Source: Phoronis ovalis
Lineage: Eukaryota > Phoronida > Phoronidae
Direction: 5' to 3'
DNA: 12,551 nucleotides
Assembly: GCA_028565635.1 (NCBI GenBank)
Contig: JAOXYB010044171.1
Location: 1 to 12,551 of the forward strand
Below are positions 1 to 8,712 of this stretch, piece by piece. Every line of letters begins with the position of its first letter. Positions within the stretch are counted from its first letter, which is position 1. A program made the translations under genes and the position numbers. The notes beneath the pieces were generated by a model. That model saw only the letters and a program-made list of their open reading frames with translations. It searched no databases and had not been told where the DNA came from.

Positions 1-400
1 TGTACCAAACACGAAGTTGATCGGATAAAAACTGAAGCAGTTATTGCGCGACAAAGAAAGTGTTACGCGCAACAAAACTTGTCAAAGATTCGTATCGACA
101 TTTGACCTACTTCTCAAGGTCATTTTGAAATGTCAACCACCCTATTACGCCCGCCAACCCATGGCCTACGTGAATCCACCTTCTAATCGTCAAGTCAACG
201 CTTCGTCTTTCCCGCATTTATTGCCAAGTAAGGTGCACTCTCGGGTACAAACATGGCTGACAATCGGCCATCTTGGAAGTCATCGAGGTCAAAATTACAT
301 CAGACCTCCGCTTTGACTTGTACTTACCCTGTACCAAATACAAAGATGATCTGACGAAAGCTGACGCCGTTATAGCAACACAAAGAAAATGTTACATCCG
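1..400. repeat. two diverged direct copies of an interspersed repeat
   Basis: A module of about 70 bases at 1-70 recurs at about 331-400, giving a period near 330 bases. Both copies start TGTACCAAA, carry an aligned GATC, and share the core ACAAAGAAA followed by TGTTAC. By eye the identity is around 75 percent. Between them, an AAGGTCA-like block near 115-125 and a GAGGTCA-like block near 285-292 also resemble each other, which suggests a longer repeated unit. CpG is more frequent here than in most of the flanking intron, as expected for a fairly recent repeat insertion. The segment lies in what should be the last intron of the DRG1 gene. Frames open through it show no recognisable protein. 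The repeat family is not identified. Confidence 0.55.
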
Positions 401-490
401 CCGACGCCGCATGCAGTATGGCTATATGCCCTTTCACTATTACATAGTGATGGGCATAAAAACACATTAATGAGTTTGATTACTACATAC

Positions 491-613
491 TGCTTGAATT
501 CCTTAATGATACTTTTGTGTAGTTTATTACAGAAATCCTCCACACTTGTTGCACCATATTTTAATACAACAGGAGACTGGTAGTCGGGTAACTGTCCTTT
601 AGGTTTTGTGTAT
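491..613 (-). CDS. DRG1: DRG1 exon encoding the start and middle of the TGS domain (penultimate coding exon)
   Basis: This exon is bounded by an acceptor (attacag, just right of 613) and a GTATGT donor (490 downward). It begins with the last base of an ATA isoleucine codon split with the preceding exon, and ends after two bases of a codon. It encodes [11 protein letters not shown], then [16 protein letters not shown], then a helix ending IIKEFK. This is the hallmark TGS-domain start of DRG GTPases. The TGS domain is a small beta-grasp fold thought to contact RNA or the ribosome and to be involved in binding the DFRP1 (ZC3H15) partner. In the family the protein continues with about 33 residues (the VWG...SVKHNPQ region). 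No such exon is seen at 1-490, so the last exon lies outside the window. Confidence 0.95.
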
Positions 614-1146
614 CTGTAATTACAGAGAAATACCAATCAGATTCGATTCAAAGTGCTTTCTATCTGTTCTACTTCTCTGGAAATTATGAAGTAGAGATGT
701 ACCCATATGTGAAATAAAGAACAACCAGCACAGTTGTCACAAGTTCCTTAAAATGATCAACACATGCATACCCGTTCCAAACAAATACTAAGAACATTGC
801 ATTGGGACTTGTCTATTTGATAGTTAAATGATAGCGTTACAATAACAGACAGATTTCACCAGACTGCTGGCAAGGAAATGGATAATCTTGTTAAGACGGA
901 CGAGTGATTTTAATTTACTTACAGAAATAGGCCAAAAAGTGACCTGCCCGAATAATTTTTTATTTAGTAACAGACAGAGATTACTCAATTGATACTTGTG
1001 CACATGACTTTATTTCCCAGTGTCTAATTCTACGAAATGGAAATCTAAGCATGGAGCTTAAATGGCTGTTTCCTATAAATAGGAAAACTTCACATAATAA
1101 TTCCCAATAAAATATAATTTTCTAATAAAGTCCACTTTCTACTTAC
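614..1146 (-). other. DRG1 intron, no further features
   Basis: This AT-rich intron runs between two DRG1 exons, with donor GTAAGT at 1146 downward and acceptor ending CAG at 614. I see no additional exon, RNA gene or recognisable repeat in it. Confidence 0.85.
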
Positions 1147-1259
1147 ATTCTTACTAAACTGAGATATTCCCACATTTTCTCGAGCAAGTCATCAAAGTTC
1201 CATTTATGATGAGCCGAAATTGGCACGCAATGTGGAATTTTATAAATAACATCCAGTTC
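1147..1259 (-). CDS. DRG1: DRG1 exon with G5 motif of the GTPase domain
   Basis: The acceptor is ...TTATTTAG and the donor is GTAAGT. The exon starts in phase 0 and ends after two bases of a codon. It encodes [22 protein letters not shown], then [21 protein letters not shown] contains the SA of the G5 box that contacts the guanine base. The following helix closes the GTPase fold before the TGS domain. It joins the 613-491 exon to restore the ...LVRI-YTKPKG... junction typical of DRG1. Confidence 0.95.
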
Positions 1260-1444
1260 CTAAATAATTTTTAAAATAATGAAAATACTACAAAGTTAAG
1301 CATATGTAGCTATTTTGTGATACTAGTAAATGGAAAGCTGCTGGTAACAAACAGCTTACAGTAACAGTAAAACAAATGAGGTACAAAAAGTAAATTTTAA
1401 TTGAACCTATTAATTATTTTTTATAGAACAGCTCTTCCCCCTAC

Positions 1445-1630
1445 CTCAACAGAAATCTGGTCAATTTTATTTAGTACATATATACAAGGGATGAAAATAC
1501 GATTCCCCTCCACCACATCGATAAGATCCTCTGCTGTTGCGTCATATCTAAGCACAATATCTGCATTGTGTATTCTGTACTCTCCCAATATTGTTTTTAC
1601 AAGGTCAAGGTCAAGCTCACTCTGTGCAAC
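1445..1630 (-). CDS. DRG1: DRG1 exon with G4 motif (NKID)
   Basis: This exon is exactly 62 codons, phase 0 at both ends, with acceptor ...CTTCGTAG and donor GTAGGG. It encodes [20 protein letters not shown], then [19 protein letters not shown], then [24 protein letters not shown] is the G4 box that gives guanine specificity. The HNAD and ATAEDLIDV blocks are diagnostic of the DRG subfamily of Obg-like GTPases. The first residues (VAQSELD) differ slightly from the vertebrate CPQSELD, as expected for an invertebrate orthologue. Confidence 0.96.
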
Positions 1631-2056
1631 CTACGAAGAGATGTTAAATTATTAGATTTACGAAATTACTGTAATAAGGCATCTCGGCTATACTAATGAG
1701 TTTTCTTGCAATTTAGGCAAACATCAGCTTTCTTGCTGTAGTTGTTGTCAGAATTTTGACTTGATAAAACGTCCTTATCTTAAGCAGGCTAATGGTTGAA
1801 AAGTTACTGGAATTAGTCACTATAACTATTTACATATATCTTAACAATTATCATAATGTAGAAAAGCAAGATTCAGTTATACAATCCAACTGGCATACCA
1901 AGGACTATTCCCGACCAGTAAGAATTATTCAAACTATTCCTAATATTCCTCCCATGCAGTCAATACGGACACATACTTTATCTGAAAATTACAATGTGTA
2001 TTTTTTAATGAATAGCCCAAAAGCTCTTGCAGACGATCACAGCAACAAGGACTTAC
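1631..2056 (-). other. DRG1 intron, no further features
   Basis: This intron runs between the LTAT-ending exon and the VAQSELD exon, with donor GTAAGTCC. Short frames here give no family-like sequence and no structured repeat is seen. Confidence 0.85.
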
Positions 2057-2226
2057 AGTAGCTGTCAAATTAATGCCACCCTTGTCCTTCTTTCTGAAAT
2101 GAATATTTGGCGGATCTTTGTTGAGTCGTATACCAAAGCCTTCCAATTCATATTCTATAAGTCTCTTGTGTTGTAAAGGTTTAAGAACATCAAGAATAAT
2201 GAAGATGATGCTACAAGTTCTGGCAA
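2057..2226 (-). CDS. DRG1: DRG1 exon with conserved [10 protein letters not shown] and [12 protein letters not shown] blocks
   Basis: The acceptor is ...TACTTTCAG and the donor GTAAGT. The exon begins with two bases finishing a split valine codon and ends in phase 0. It encodes [20 protein letters not shown], then [20 protein letters not shown], then [16 protein letters not shown]. This is the region of the DRG1 GTPase domain holding the S5D2L-type inserted segment between G3 and G4. Substitutions relative to vertebrate DRG1 (for example [10 protein letters not shown] for LGHKKIIENE) are conservative, and no stop or frameshift is present. Confidence 0.96.
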
Positions 2227-2886
2227 CTGAAAGTAAAGGAGTACTGCTTTTAAAGGATTTCTTTTTTATTTCACAAGTGCAAATATTAGCTGGGGTCATC
2301 TTGAAAATAATTATAATGGGGATAGAGGGTGTTTAAAACTTCAAACACAAAGGTACGAATCACCAGCCAGTTAATCCTAATTCTGAGAAAGAAAACAGTT
2401 TGTACTTCTAGTGAGCAAAACAAAATCAAGACTACCTTGCTATCTAGTAACTTCTAACAGAAAATCACTTATGATTTTTATTCTGGTAGAAGATGAATTC
2501 AATTTGATAGTTTTTTTACTGAAATGTATGGCATATCTTCTTTACTATTACAACATGCCACTAGCTCAAGTAGTATATATAACAATCCTTGTGGTATTCT
2601 GTAATTCTGCACCGTAGACAGAATCCTGTGAAAACCAGTTTAATTACTAATCTAATAGAATTGCTTTTGCGAAATAAATAATTTTAAAAACATAATAACT
2701 CACCACAGCAACATGGCTGTTTATCACTTCTAAGATGGTGCTACAAGCACTTTTGAAAACTTGAAACACATTCAGGTGTTTTTGATTGAGTGCAAAGAAA
2801 ACAGTGCTTTGGTGAGAAGAGTAAACTACATACAATTATGTACTTTTGTTATAGTTTTTTGTGTGAAGAATTGCCTATGACCATAC
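2227..2886 (-). other. DRG1 intron, no further features
   Basis: This AT-rich intron of about 660 bases has donor GTATGG. Several short frames are open, but none resembles a known protein and none is flanked by compatible splice sites in the DRG1 frame. Confidence 0.8.
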
Positions 2887-2956
2887 CAGCAATAACTTGC
2901 TTTCCTCTTCCTTTGCCATCCTTTGCTCCCTCAATAATACCAGGTAAATCCAGTAA
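2887..2956 (-). CDS. DRG1: DRG1 small exon with G3 motif (DLPG)
   Basis: This 70-base exon lies between acceptor ...TTGTTACAG and donor GTATGG, phase 0 in and one base of a codon left out. It encodes [20 protein letters not shown] then [12 protein letters not shown] is the G3/switch II box of Obg-family GTPases, with the aspartate that coordinates magnesium through water. GRGKQVIA matches the DRG1 GRGRQVIA block with a conservative K for R. Confidence 0.95.
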
Positions 2957-3242
2957 CTGTAACAAAAATTAATTTATTAATCCATTAAAAAATACCTTCT
3001 ATCTCTCTTTTCAAATGTGAATCCAATGTTTTAGCTACAAAATGGTAGTTCACAGTTACCAGCTCAAGCTTTCAAAATTGCACAGGCTTACAGCATACTT
3101 TATTGACACTTCAATATTTTTATGAAGAACTTTCTGAAGTTGACCTTTTTGAAATCTTTAGTGGCCAGTGTTGAGCTATTATAGAGGTCACAATTTGTTG
3201 ATCTAACTAAATAATGTGTAATAAAGCATCATTGCACTAAAC

Positions 3243-3373
3243 CTGTATTTTTGCACCCTTATATCTGATCACGCCAGGTACTGTTGTGAGTGTGGTGAAT
3301 TCATACGCTGCCACCTCAGAATACACACCAGCCAGGTTAGTCAACAGGGTTGACTTGCCAACAGATGGGAAAC
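3243..3373 (-). CDS. DRG1: DRG1 exon with G1 P-loop and G2 switch I
   Basis: The acceptor is ...TTATTACAG. The exon completes a split glycine codon and then encodes [40 protein letters not shown] and [12 protein letters not shown] is the G1 P-loop of Obg/DRG GTPases, and TTLTTVPG is the G2/switch I region. All catalytic and nucleotide-contact residues are intact. It ends in phase 0 at CAG. The donor GTTTAG departs from the usual GTAAGT or GTGAGT, but the reading frame and family alignment leave no other reasonable exon end. Confidence 0.96.
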
Positions 3374-4015
3374 CTGTAATAAATAACATTAAGGTCTAAG
3401 ATTAAAGAATTACAAACAGTAAGTATAATATAATATAGCAGTATTAAACTTTACTAATAATTTAATAACAGCAAACAGCACACAATCAGATTTTATAAAA
3501 ATAATTTAACTACATATACTGCGGTAGCCTATCCACAGGCTGAGGAAGGACTAATTATAATGAGGATTTAATATATTTATAGTTGACAATTTTGATAATT
3601 TTACTCATATTTCGTCATTTATAACAGTACTATCAATAAATTGATCATTATTAGTACTGAAAATAAAAATATATAAAATTGGAGTTTTGGGGCCCTATCA
3701 AACTATCAACATTTAAATATGACTAAATATAAGTTACACAGTTGAAAAAGTATAATTTATCATCAATTTAGACAATTTGAGTAAAAAAATAATCACTTTA
3801 GGCAATTTGACTAAAAAAAGTATTCAATGATACAAACTTCATTATTCAGACTGAGTCCAGTCTAATACTGTGGTTTAGAATAGCACTACTTATGACCTAA
3901 GTTATGTTAATCATAGAAAATTGTTCTTGGGATATTTCCTATCATGTACAGCAATCCACAAGCAAAAATCCATGTTCTGCTGTTAATGCCATTCCCTGTC
4001 TGCCTAAAGCCATAC
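3374..4015 (-). other. DRG1 intron containing a short tandem duplication
   Basis: This intron of about 640 bases is very AT-rich. It contains a 30-base direct duplication at 3767-3826. No exon or RNA gene is recognised. Confidence 0.8.
3767..3826. repeat. 30-bp tandem duplication, two diverged copies
   Basis: Two adjacent 30-base units, 3767-3796 and 3797-3826, share TTTAG-CAATTTGA-TAAAAAAA with a few substitutions. This is a simple local duplication within an AT-rich intron. Confidence 0.7.
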
Positions 4016-4181
4016 CTACAAATCCAATTCTAGCATCTCCGGTTTTGGCAACATCGAACCCTTCCCCTGCTCCTCCGCCTCCACCTTTAGGTTCTATAAG
4101 TTCACGTCTAAGTTTTGCTAATCGAGCCTTTAGTAGCCCAAGATGACCACTTGTTGCTTTATTCTTCTGTGTCCTGGCCAT
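4016..4181 (-). CDS. DRG1: DRG1 N-terminal exon, begins at a conserved methionine
   Basis: DRG1 is a GTPase of the Obg/DRG class that acts in the cytoplasm with DFRP1 (ZC3H15) on translating ribosomes. This exon encodes [20 protein letters not shown], then [20 protein letters not shown], then [15 protein letters not shown] and the first base of a glycine codon, with donor GTATGG. The basic helix and the glycine run before the G domain are DRG1 hallmarks. The lysine in QKNKAT aligns with human K22, the reported JMJD7 hydroxylation site. A CAG acceptor sits directly before the ATG, and in other animals about 14 residues (an MS..L.KI..IE.E pattern) precede this methionine from a separate exon. 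That exon is not seen. Translation could instead start at this methionine, giving a slightly short protein. The seven exons total 959 bases with consistent phases. Confidence 0.95.
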
Positions 4182-4923
4182 CTGCATGTACAATATATAT
4201 ATATATAAGGTTAAATTTCATAAGCATTTGAGAGAATTATTACTCAAACATTATGTATGTGCCAGACTAAATTTCCATATCCTGTGTACAAGAAATGTCC
4301 ATGATGCACATACTAGAAGTAGTGAATAAGGATTATTTGCACAAGACATATAAGTGTGCCAAAAAAACTTTAAAATATTTGGGCACTATTTTATGAAACA
4401 ATTTACCAACAACACTTGAGGCATTGTTGTAAAACACTTTATGATGGATTATTAAAGATGTGTAAACATTTAATTTATAAATACAGAGACAGTTCTTCAA
4501 ACTAGTTTTGCTTTCATAGTGAAGTCACTGACTATATAAAGTCAACATTATCTCATAGGTTTCCAGTCTGAGGCCTAGAAAAAAATGGTGTGTTTCAGGG
4601 AACCCGACCCTACCTAGCAGGCAGCTGCTGACCCTAATTATTTTATTGCAGCTTAAAAGCTCTGTCACATGTTTTCAGCAACCAGTTAATTAATTAATAA
4701 AAAATTTTCGTGAAAATTTCATTCACACGTCTTAAAACTCCTACTTGATTTTACAGTAGACATCACTTTGTTTTGTTTAATGTTAATGTATCATCTGACC
4801 ACACTTGGCACTGTTTGGTGAGTGTTGTGTGCAAAAATGATACGGAGCAAACGAAATACTGAAAGCTCATTTGCCCATTAATCTCATGTTGCCGTCTGCT
4901 TAGTCAAGCATTTAAAATTGCGC

Positions 4924-5175
4924 ATGTATTCCAAGCCATCACAATATTTCTACCCAAGGAAACCGACCAGCTGGGAAACATCCATCATCTCAATGATACG
5001 AAGATTTTGCAAAAACCATTCCACACAAGAGATTAAAGAATTTAAAGTCACCGATTCCTCTTCTACATTCAAAGATTTCGAAGACGAATATTCTTGTACA
5101 GCAAACTCGTATGTTGCGTTATCAGTGGAATCGAATCCAGAGGGACCATGGACAACAGTTTCCAAAAAAATATAA
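4924..5175 (+). CDS. candidate small plus-strand ORF, function unknown
   Basis: An 83-codon frame begins at ATG (MYSKPSQYFYP...) and ends ...GPWTTVSKKI before TAA. It is open upstream to 4882, and a plausible acceptor (CCGTCTGCTTAG) ends at 4902, so it could be a terminal exon. The protein is polar, with serine- and glutamate-rich stretches, one possible helix (SMIRRFCKN) and no membrane segment. I do not recognise it. The opposite strand is also open here (5207 to 4961) in the frame that shares third-codon positions, so codon statistics cannot decide the strand. It may be a chance ORF in CpG-enriched DNA. Confidence 0.25.
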   Translation: MYSKPSQYFYPRKPTSWETSIISMIRRFCKNHSTQEIKEFKVTDSSSTFKDFEDEYSCTANSYVALSVESNPEGPWTTVSKKI

Positions 5176-5218
5176 TATGTACAAGATCGCCACATGTTGC
5201 AATTCGGTACCAAATATA

Positions 5219-5311
5219 TTAAAATAATGTGTGACGCGGAAGACGACCGGTCTTGCGAAGTGCAGACAGAGCAGCCGCCAGAACCCATATAAAACCAAGA
5301 CTTCGTACCAT
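5219..5311 (-). CDS. candidate short signal-peptide-like ORF
   Basis: A 30-codon minus-strand frame starts at ATG with MVRSLGFIWVLAAALSALRK and stops soon after. A basic n-region, a hydrophobic core and small residues at ALSA look like a secretory signal peptide, so it could be a first coding exon. There is no good GT donor before the stop (only GTCGTC), and no downstream AG acceptor before the adjacent minus-strand open frame, which is in another frame. It could be a decayed gene or chance. Too short for a firm call. Confidence 0.2.
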   Translation of the reverse strand: MVRSLGFIWVLAAALSALRKTGRLPRHTLF

Positions 5312-5714
5312 GCTTGAAAAAAAAGTACAAAAAAATCCCTACCTACCCTACTTAATATTTTTCAGCCTGTACCCTGGAACACATCTATTTTTAGGCCTGA
5401 TCAATCTTTAACTTCAATGGGCTCTAGAATCCTAGATGATTATATCTGCCTCTTGTGCACTCATTTTTAGTCCATATAATATAGACTATAGTTTAATTTT
5501 TGGTATTTTATGTTTACACCTGGGACATGTGGGAGATCAGAGCACATGCACTGAACAGGAAAAAAGAAGACGAAATAAATAAATAAAAAAGTCTTGAATA
5601 AGTTGAAATTGGCAGATAGACTAACGGAGTATAATGGGGAGCAGTGACATATATTTATTATTGGTACAGGAACTGGTTAAACAAGTTGTATAGTCTCACC
5701 AGAGGTCTAGCAGG

Positions 5715-5928
5715 TATATATAAAGAGTACAAAGGGATTTTAAGTACTTGAGGCGTTGGCAGACAACAGAGCAGTCATGTCGTCAGATTCAGAAAACGAG
5801 AATTTAATTTAGATATTAATAAAAGTATTGCAGAACAGCACTCAAGATCTAACTTAAATTAGTACTACAGTAAATGCATTATTGTCATTCCGTTTAAGAT
5901 TTGGACAGTGTAATAGTTGAAAAATAAA
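5715..5928 (+). other. TATA box, 11-residue ORF and AATAAA: possible mini transcription unit or decayed element
   Basis: A strong TATATATAAA lies at 5715-5724. About 50 bases later, at 5777-5812, an ATG opens a short frame reading MSSDSENENLI then stop. An AATAAA polyadenylation-like signal follows at 5923-5928, then GT-rich sequence. Seven-base AAGTTGT repeats lie at 5683-5689 and 5958-5964 and could be a target-site duplication around a small insertion, though seven bases may match by chance in AT-rich DNA. No protein family is recognised. Confidence 0.25.
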
Positions 5929-6047
5929 CGTTGCTGCCAATGGTGTATTATCCTATTAAGTTGTGAAGTGTTTTAATAGTAAATATTTTATGTTCGTTTG
6001 AGGGACGAATTAGAACATAACATGAAAGTGATTAGACACTGGCTTAC

Positions 6048-8712
6048 CTAAATGTACAAACATCACCTGTTCGTTGTTAATGTCTTGCTGTGTAAACTCT
6101 ACCACAGTGATACCTGGATTCATCACCAAAGCCAGGAAACCATTCGAGGGAGTTGTTGTTATATATTTTAGTTCTGATGGCCTGTTGTCATTATCTTCAA
6201 CTAATAAACTCTCATTGGTCACGATAATTGATGCTCCCTGCCATACGTGTAATGCTTTGTTATTAATAATCACTGGGGCTTCATCATTAACGGGAATAAC
6301 TTCGACATATATTGTACAAGGGTCACTTCGTTTGGCAAGGTCTTCTGTTTTCACTATAATAGTGAAATGATCTCGATATATTTCTGCACCATTGTGAGTG
6401 TAGTACATAAACTCATTTTCAATATCGTCATATGAAAATTTGTTGACAGGAACTTCTCCTTGTGGTGACCTTTCGATGATTCCACTAGATGGTGGTCTGA
6501 CAACAATAATATCAATGCCATCATGTTGTATATGTCTGTTCGCAATCTTCAATACATGAGTTAGTAGTGCTTTACTCCCGCCCTCACGAACAGTCAAGTT
6601 TCTCACTTCAATCGGTATTTTTACAGGGATTATCTCAATATTTACCTCAACATCTCGAAGCACATAAAACTCGGTGGAAACATCAAACACAATAAGATCC
6701 GAATCAACCCTTGGCATCACTTGAATATAATCTAATAGATTTGCATCAACATCAGCTTGTGTAAACGATGTCACACGATCATTACTGTCGAGTCTTAAGA
6801 AACCATGTTTCGGCTGAGACAAAATGGTATACTTAATCTCATTCGTCGACGACTCTTCATGACCCACAGCAAGATTGCTGCGATTAATTCTTACGGAACC
6901 GCCCTCGTGTACAATAATCACAGGGTTGTTGAGAAGTGTCGGAGGGTTCTGTCCATGAGAAGAAAATATTCGTATATCAAATCGATCTTGAGTTTGTAAA
7001 TCCTGCACTTGAACAGCAAAATCAAAGTAATCCATAACATGGTAGCTTCCACCGTGGATGTATTCCACATCACCAGTAATCAAATCTTTTAAAGTAAACT
7101 GCTGCTTTTCTGAGCCAGCCAATAAAAGTTTTCCATATCTTGGAGTGGCAGTTAGTATAAACAGCACATTTTCAGACTTTACATTCAAGTTTGTAGCGAT
7201 ACTTAGATTTACTCTTGAGATGATACTTGTTTCGGAAGTGAATACTTGAAGGCCTGTATTGTTTACTATTCTCACATATGGATCCATCGCTTGAATTTCA
7301 AGCAACCCTGTGGCATAAAACTGTCCATCAGTTACAATAATGACAGCACGTCCATAATCAGCACCATTATGTTTGAATGTTAAAGCACCATGCTCAATGT
7401 CACGTTGATAAAAATTATAAACCCGACTCGACGAGTCACTGGTATTTACAATTTCTCCATTCGGGATACCCCGTCGAGTATAACGCAAGTTTGAACTATC
7501 AAAATTAATATCAGGATCAGTATAAAATAAATCTTCTTGCGTTATAACCTTACTACCGTCACGAACAATTTCAATTACTCTATCGACGACTCTTATAGGG
7601 GCATGATCATTCCTCAGAAGAATATTAATGGTGAAGTTTCCAGTGATTTCTGAAATTTCGATTTCTTCCGACTTTTCCATGGCAACGATTGGCATGGCAA
7701 CAAACATGAAGGCATCTTCATCGTGTTCAGAATCATCGTGTTCATAAATAACTTTCTCATTCAAAATATCAGCACTTGTGAAATGTGTGACATTTCTATT
7801 AACAATACTTTCTGATTTGTGCTCTAATAATTTTAAAGTGCCATGTTTCGGGTGAGATGACAAAATAAACTGGAACTGATCGACAGAAGATTTTTTTACA
7901 AATAGTTCACGCTTTGTTATAACTTTCATTCCTCCTTCCAGCACTCCTTGTAAACCATTATTCACAACTTTAACATTTGAAGCAGACGGAAGAAATTTTA
8001 TATGAAATACAAATAACTCTGATTCTGAAGTCACTGGCACTTTAATTCGAAATTGGAACCGATCCTGTACCATGATATAAGACTCGCGATGAAGCTGAAA
8101 TTTGACTCGATTAGAATTAATATTTGCTTGTGTAAAATTAGAATTGATAGTCAAATGGTTCCATCTGTTATCCACAGTTTGCACCAGTAGTTGCCCAGTT
8201 CTTGGAGGACTGATGATACTATATGTTATTTCTCCTGGGGATATGTTAGGATTGTCTGTTGTCGTTAATAGTTGCCCTGGAGTCAGTGACATGGATCGTT
8301 CTCCATCTAAAACGAGTTCTGAATTTATGAGAAGTGACAAATGAGTTTTATGAAACACAGCTGAAAATGGTTGCTCTTCAGTAGCAAATCCAACACAGTT
8401 AACTGTGAAATATAATGAATCTTCAGTAATGGAAAAGTCTGTTCCCTTGTGAAAATAGCGCACACGCCCTTTGTTAATATGTCTCTGAGTAAATGCTATC
8501 GTGTTTTCCCACTCTGCACTAGCATGTTGCCTTCGCTGCACATTGCCATAAGCAGGCAGTCGGGTCACTGTATAGCGTATGTCAAGTTCCTGTTCTGGTG
8601 GAGCGTTCGACACCGCAGTAAGGTTGTCCGGTTGAATTATGACAGCACTGCCATGGAAGAGTGAGAGTCCAGTGTTTGTAGTGATGTGAAGACGTATTCT
8701 CTCAGGTGTGAA
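6048..8712 (-). CDS. CSPG4/NG2-like proteoglycan, large exon encoding about 8.5 CSPG repeats
   Basis: This exon of 2665 bases (888 codons plus one base) is open throughout, between acceptor TTGTATTTCAG and donor GTAAGC. It continues in phase 0 from the exon ending at 9205. CSPG repeats are recognised by an EGG/DG-x-x-I start, a central S.P.HG.L segment, FTQ.D(I/V)...V.Y.H.G, and a closing D.F.F. stretch. Starts fall near exon residues 15, 135, 255, 375, 480, 597, 705 and 818. Clear examples are LEGGMKVITKREL, HEGGSVRINRSNL, PKHGFLRL and FTQADVDANLLDYI. The last repeat is cut by the donor after VMFVHL. Extracellular CSPG repeats form the stalk of CSPG4/NG2, which binds collagen VI, growth factors and integrins in vertebrates. 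Many N-x-S/T sites fit secretion. FRAS/FREM proteins share the repeats but lack the LamG pair seen upstream. Confidence 0.93.

Larger units (their letters stand above)
4840..5311. promoter_or_regulatory. relatively CpG-enriched segment, possible promoter or first-exon region
   Basis: I count about 21 CpGs in roughly 470 bases, against about three in the 640 bases to the left. The position just upstream of DRG1 fits a promoter of a housekeeping gene, but CpG enrichment in an invertebrate genome can equally mark a coding exon or a young repeat. No transcription start can be fixed from the sequence alone. Confidence 0.35.
4182..6047. other. gap between DRG1 and CSPG4-like exons, no recognised exon
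   Basis: This stretch should contain the 3' exons of the CSPG4-like gene, the DRG1 first exon and a promoter. I searched the minus strand by eye for CSPG repeat sequence and for an exon ending in a DRG1-like IE-E before a phase-0 donor, and found neither. The left part (4182-4840) is AT-rich with a TA run at 4193-4206 and very few CpGs. About 4840-5311 is CpG-enriched with open frames on both strands. The right part (5330-6047) is AT-rich again and includes a TATA-like box and a polyadenylation-like signal. Confidence 0.7.

Noticed and set aside
1597-1616. AAGGTCAAGGTCAAG resembling tandem nuclear-receptor half-sites
   Set aside because: It lies inside a DRG1 exon and encodes the conserved-position LDLDL stretch on the minus strand, so coding constraint explains it.
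3904-4146. 80-codon proline-rich plus-strand frame
   Set aside because: It is the antisense of the DRG1 N-terminal exon. The proline run is the reverse complement of the DRG1 glycine run.
4741-4758. Minus-strand ATG starting MSTV followed by GTAAAA as the DRG1 first exon
   Set aside because: Only three residues precede the GT, and the conserved KI..IE.E segment is missing, so it does not match the DRG1 N-terminus.
6010-6047. Continuation of the CSPG4-like frame past 6048 to a stop (GKPVSNHFHVMF)
   Set aside because: A GTAAGC donor sits at 6047, and the extra residues break the CSPG repeat pattern, so this is read-through into intron.
8102-8344. Plus-strand open frames across 6000-8700
   Set aside because: They are antisense shadows of the CSPG4-like exon, which has clear domain sequence and splice sites on the minus strand.
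8449-8613. Start codon for the CSPG4-like long frame at 8613
   Set aside because: That codon is GTG (valine) within a repeat. The frame stays open to the acceptor at 8713, so no translation start is needed there.
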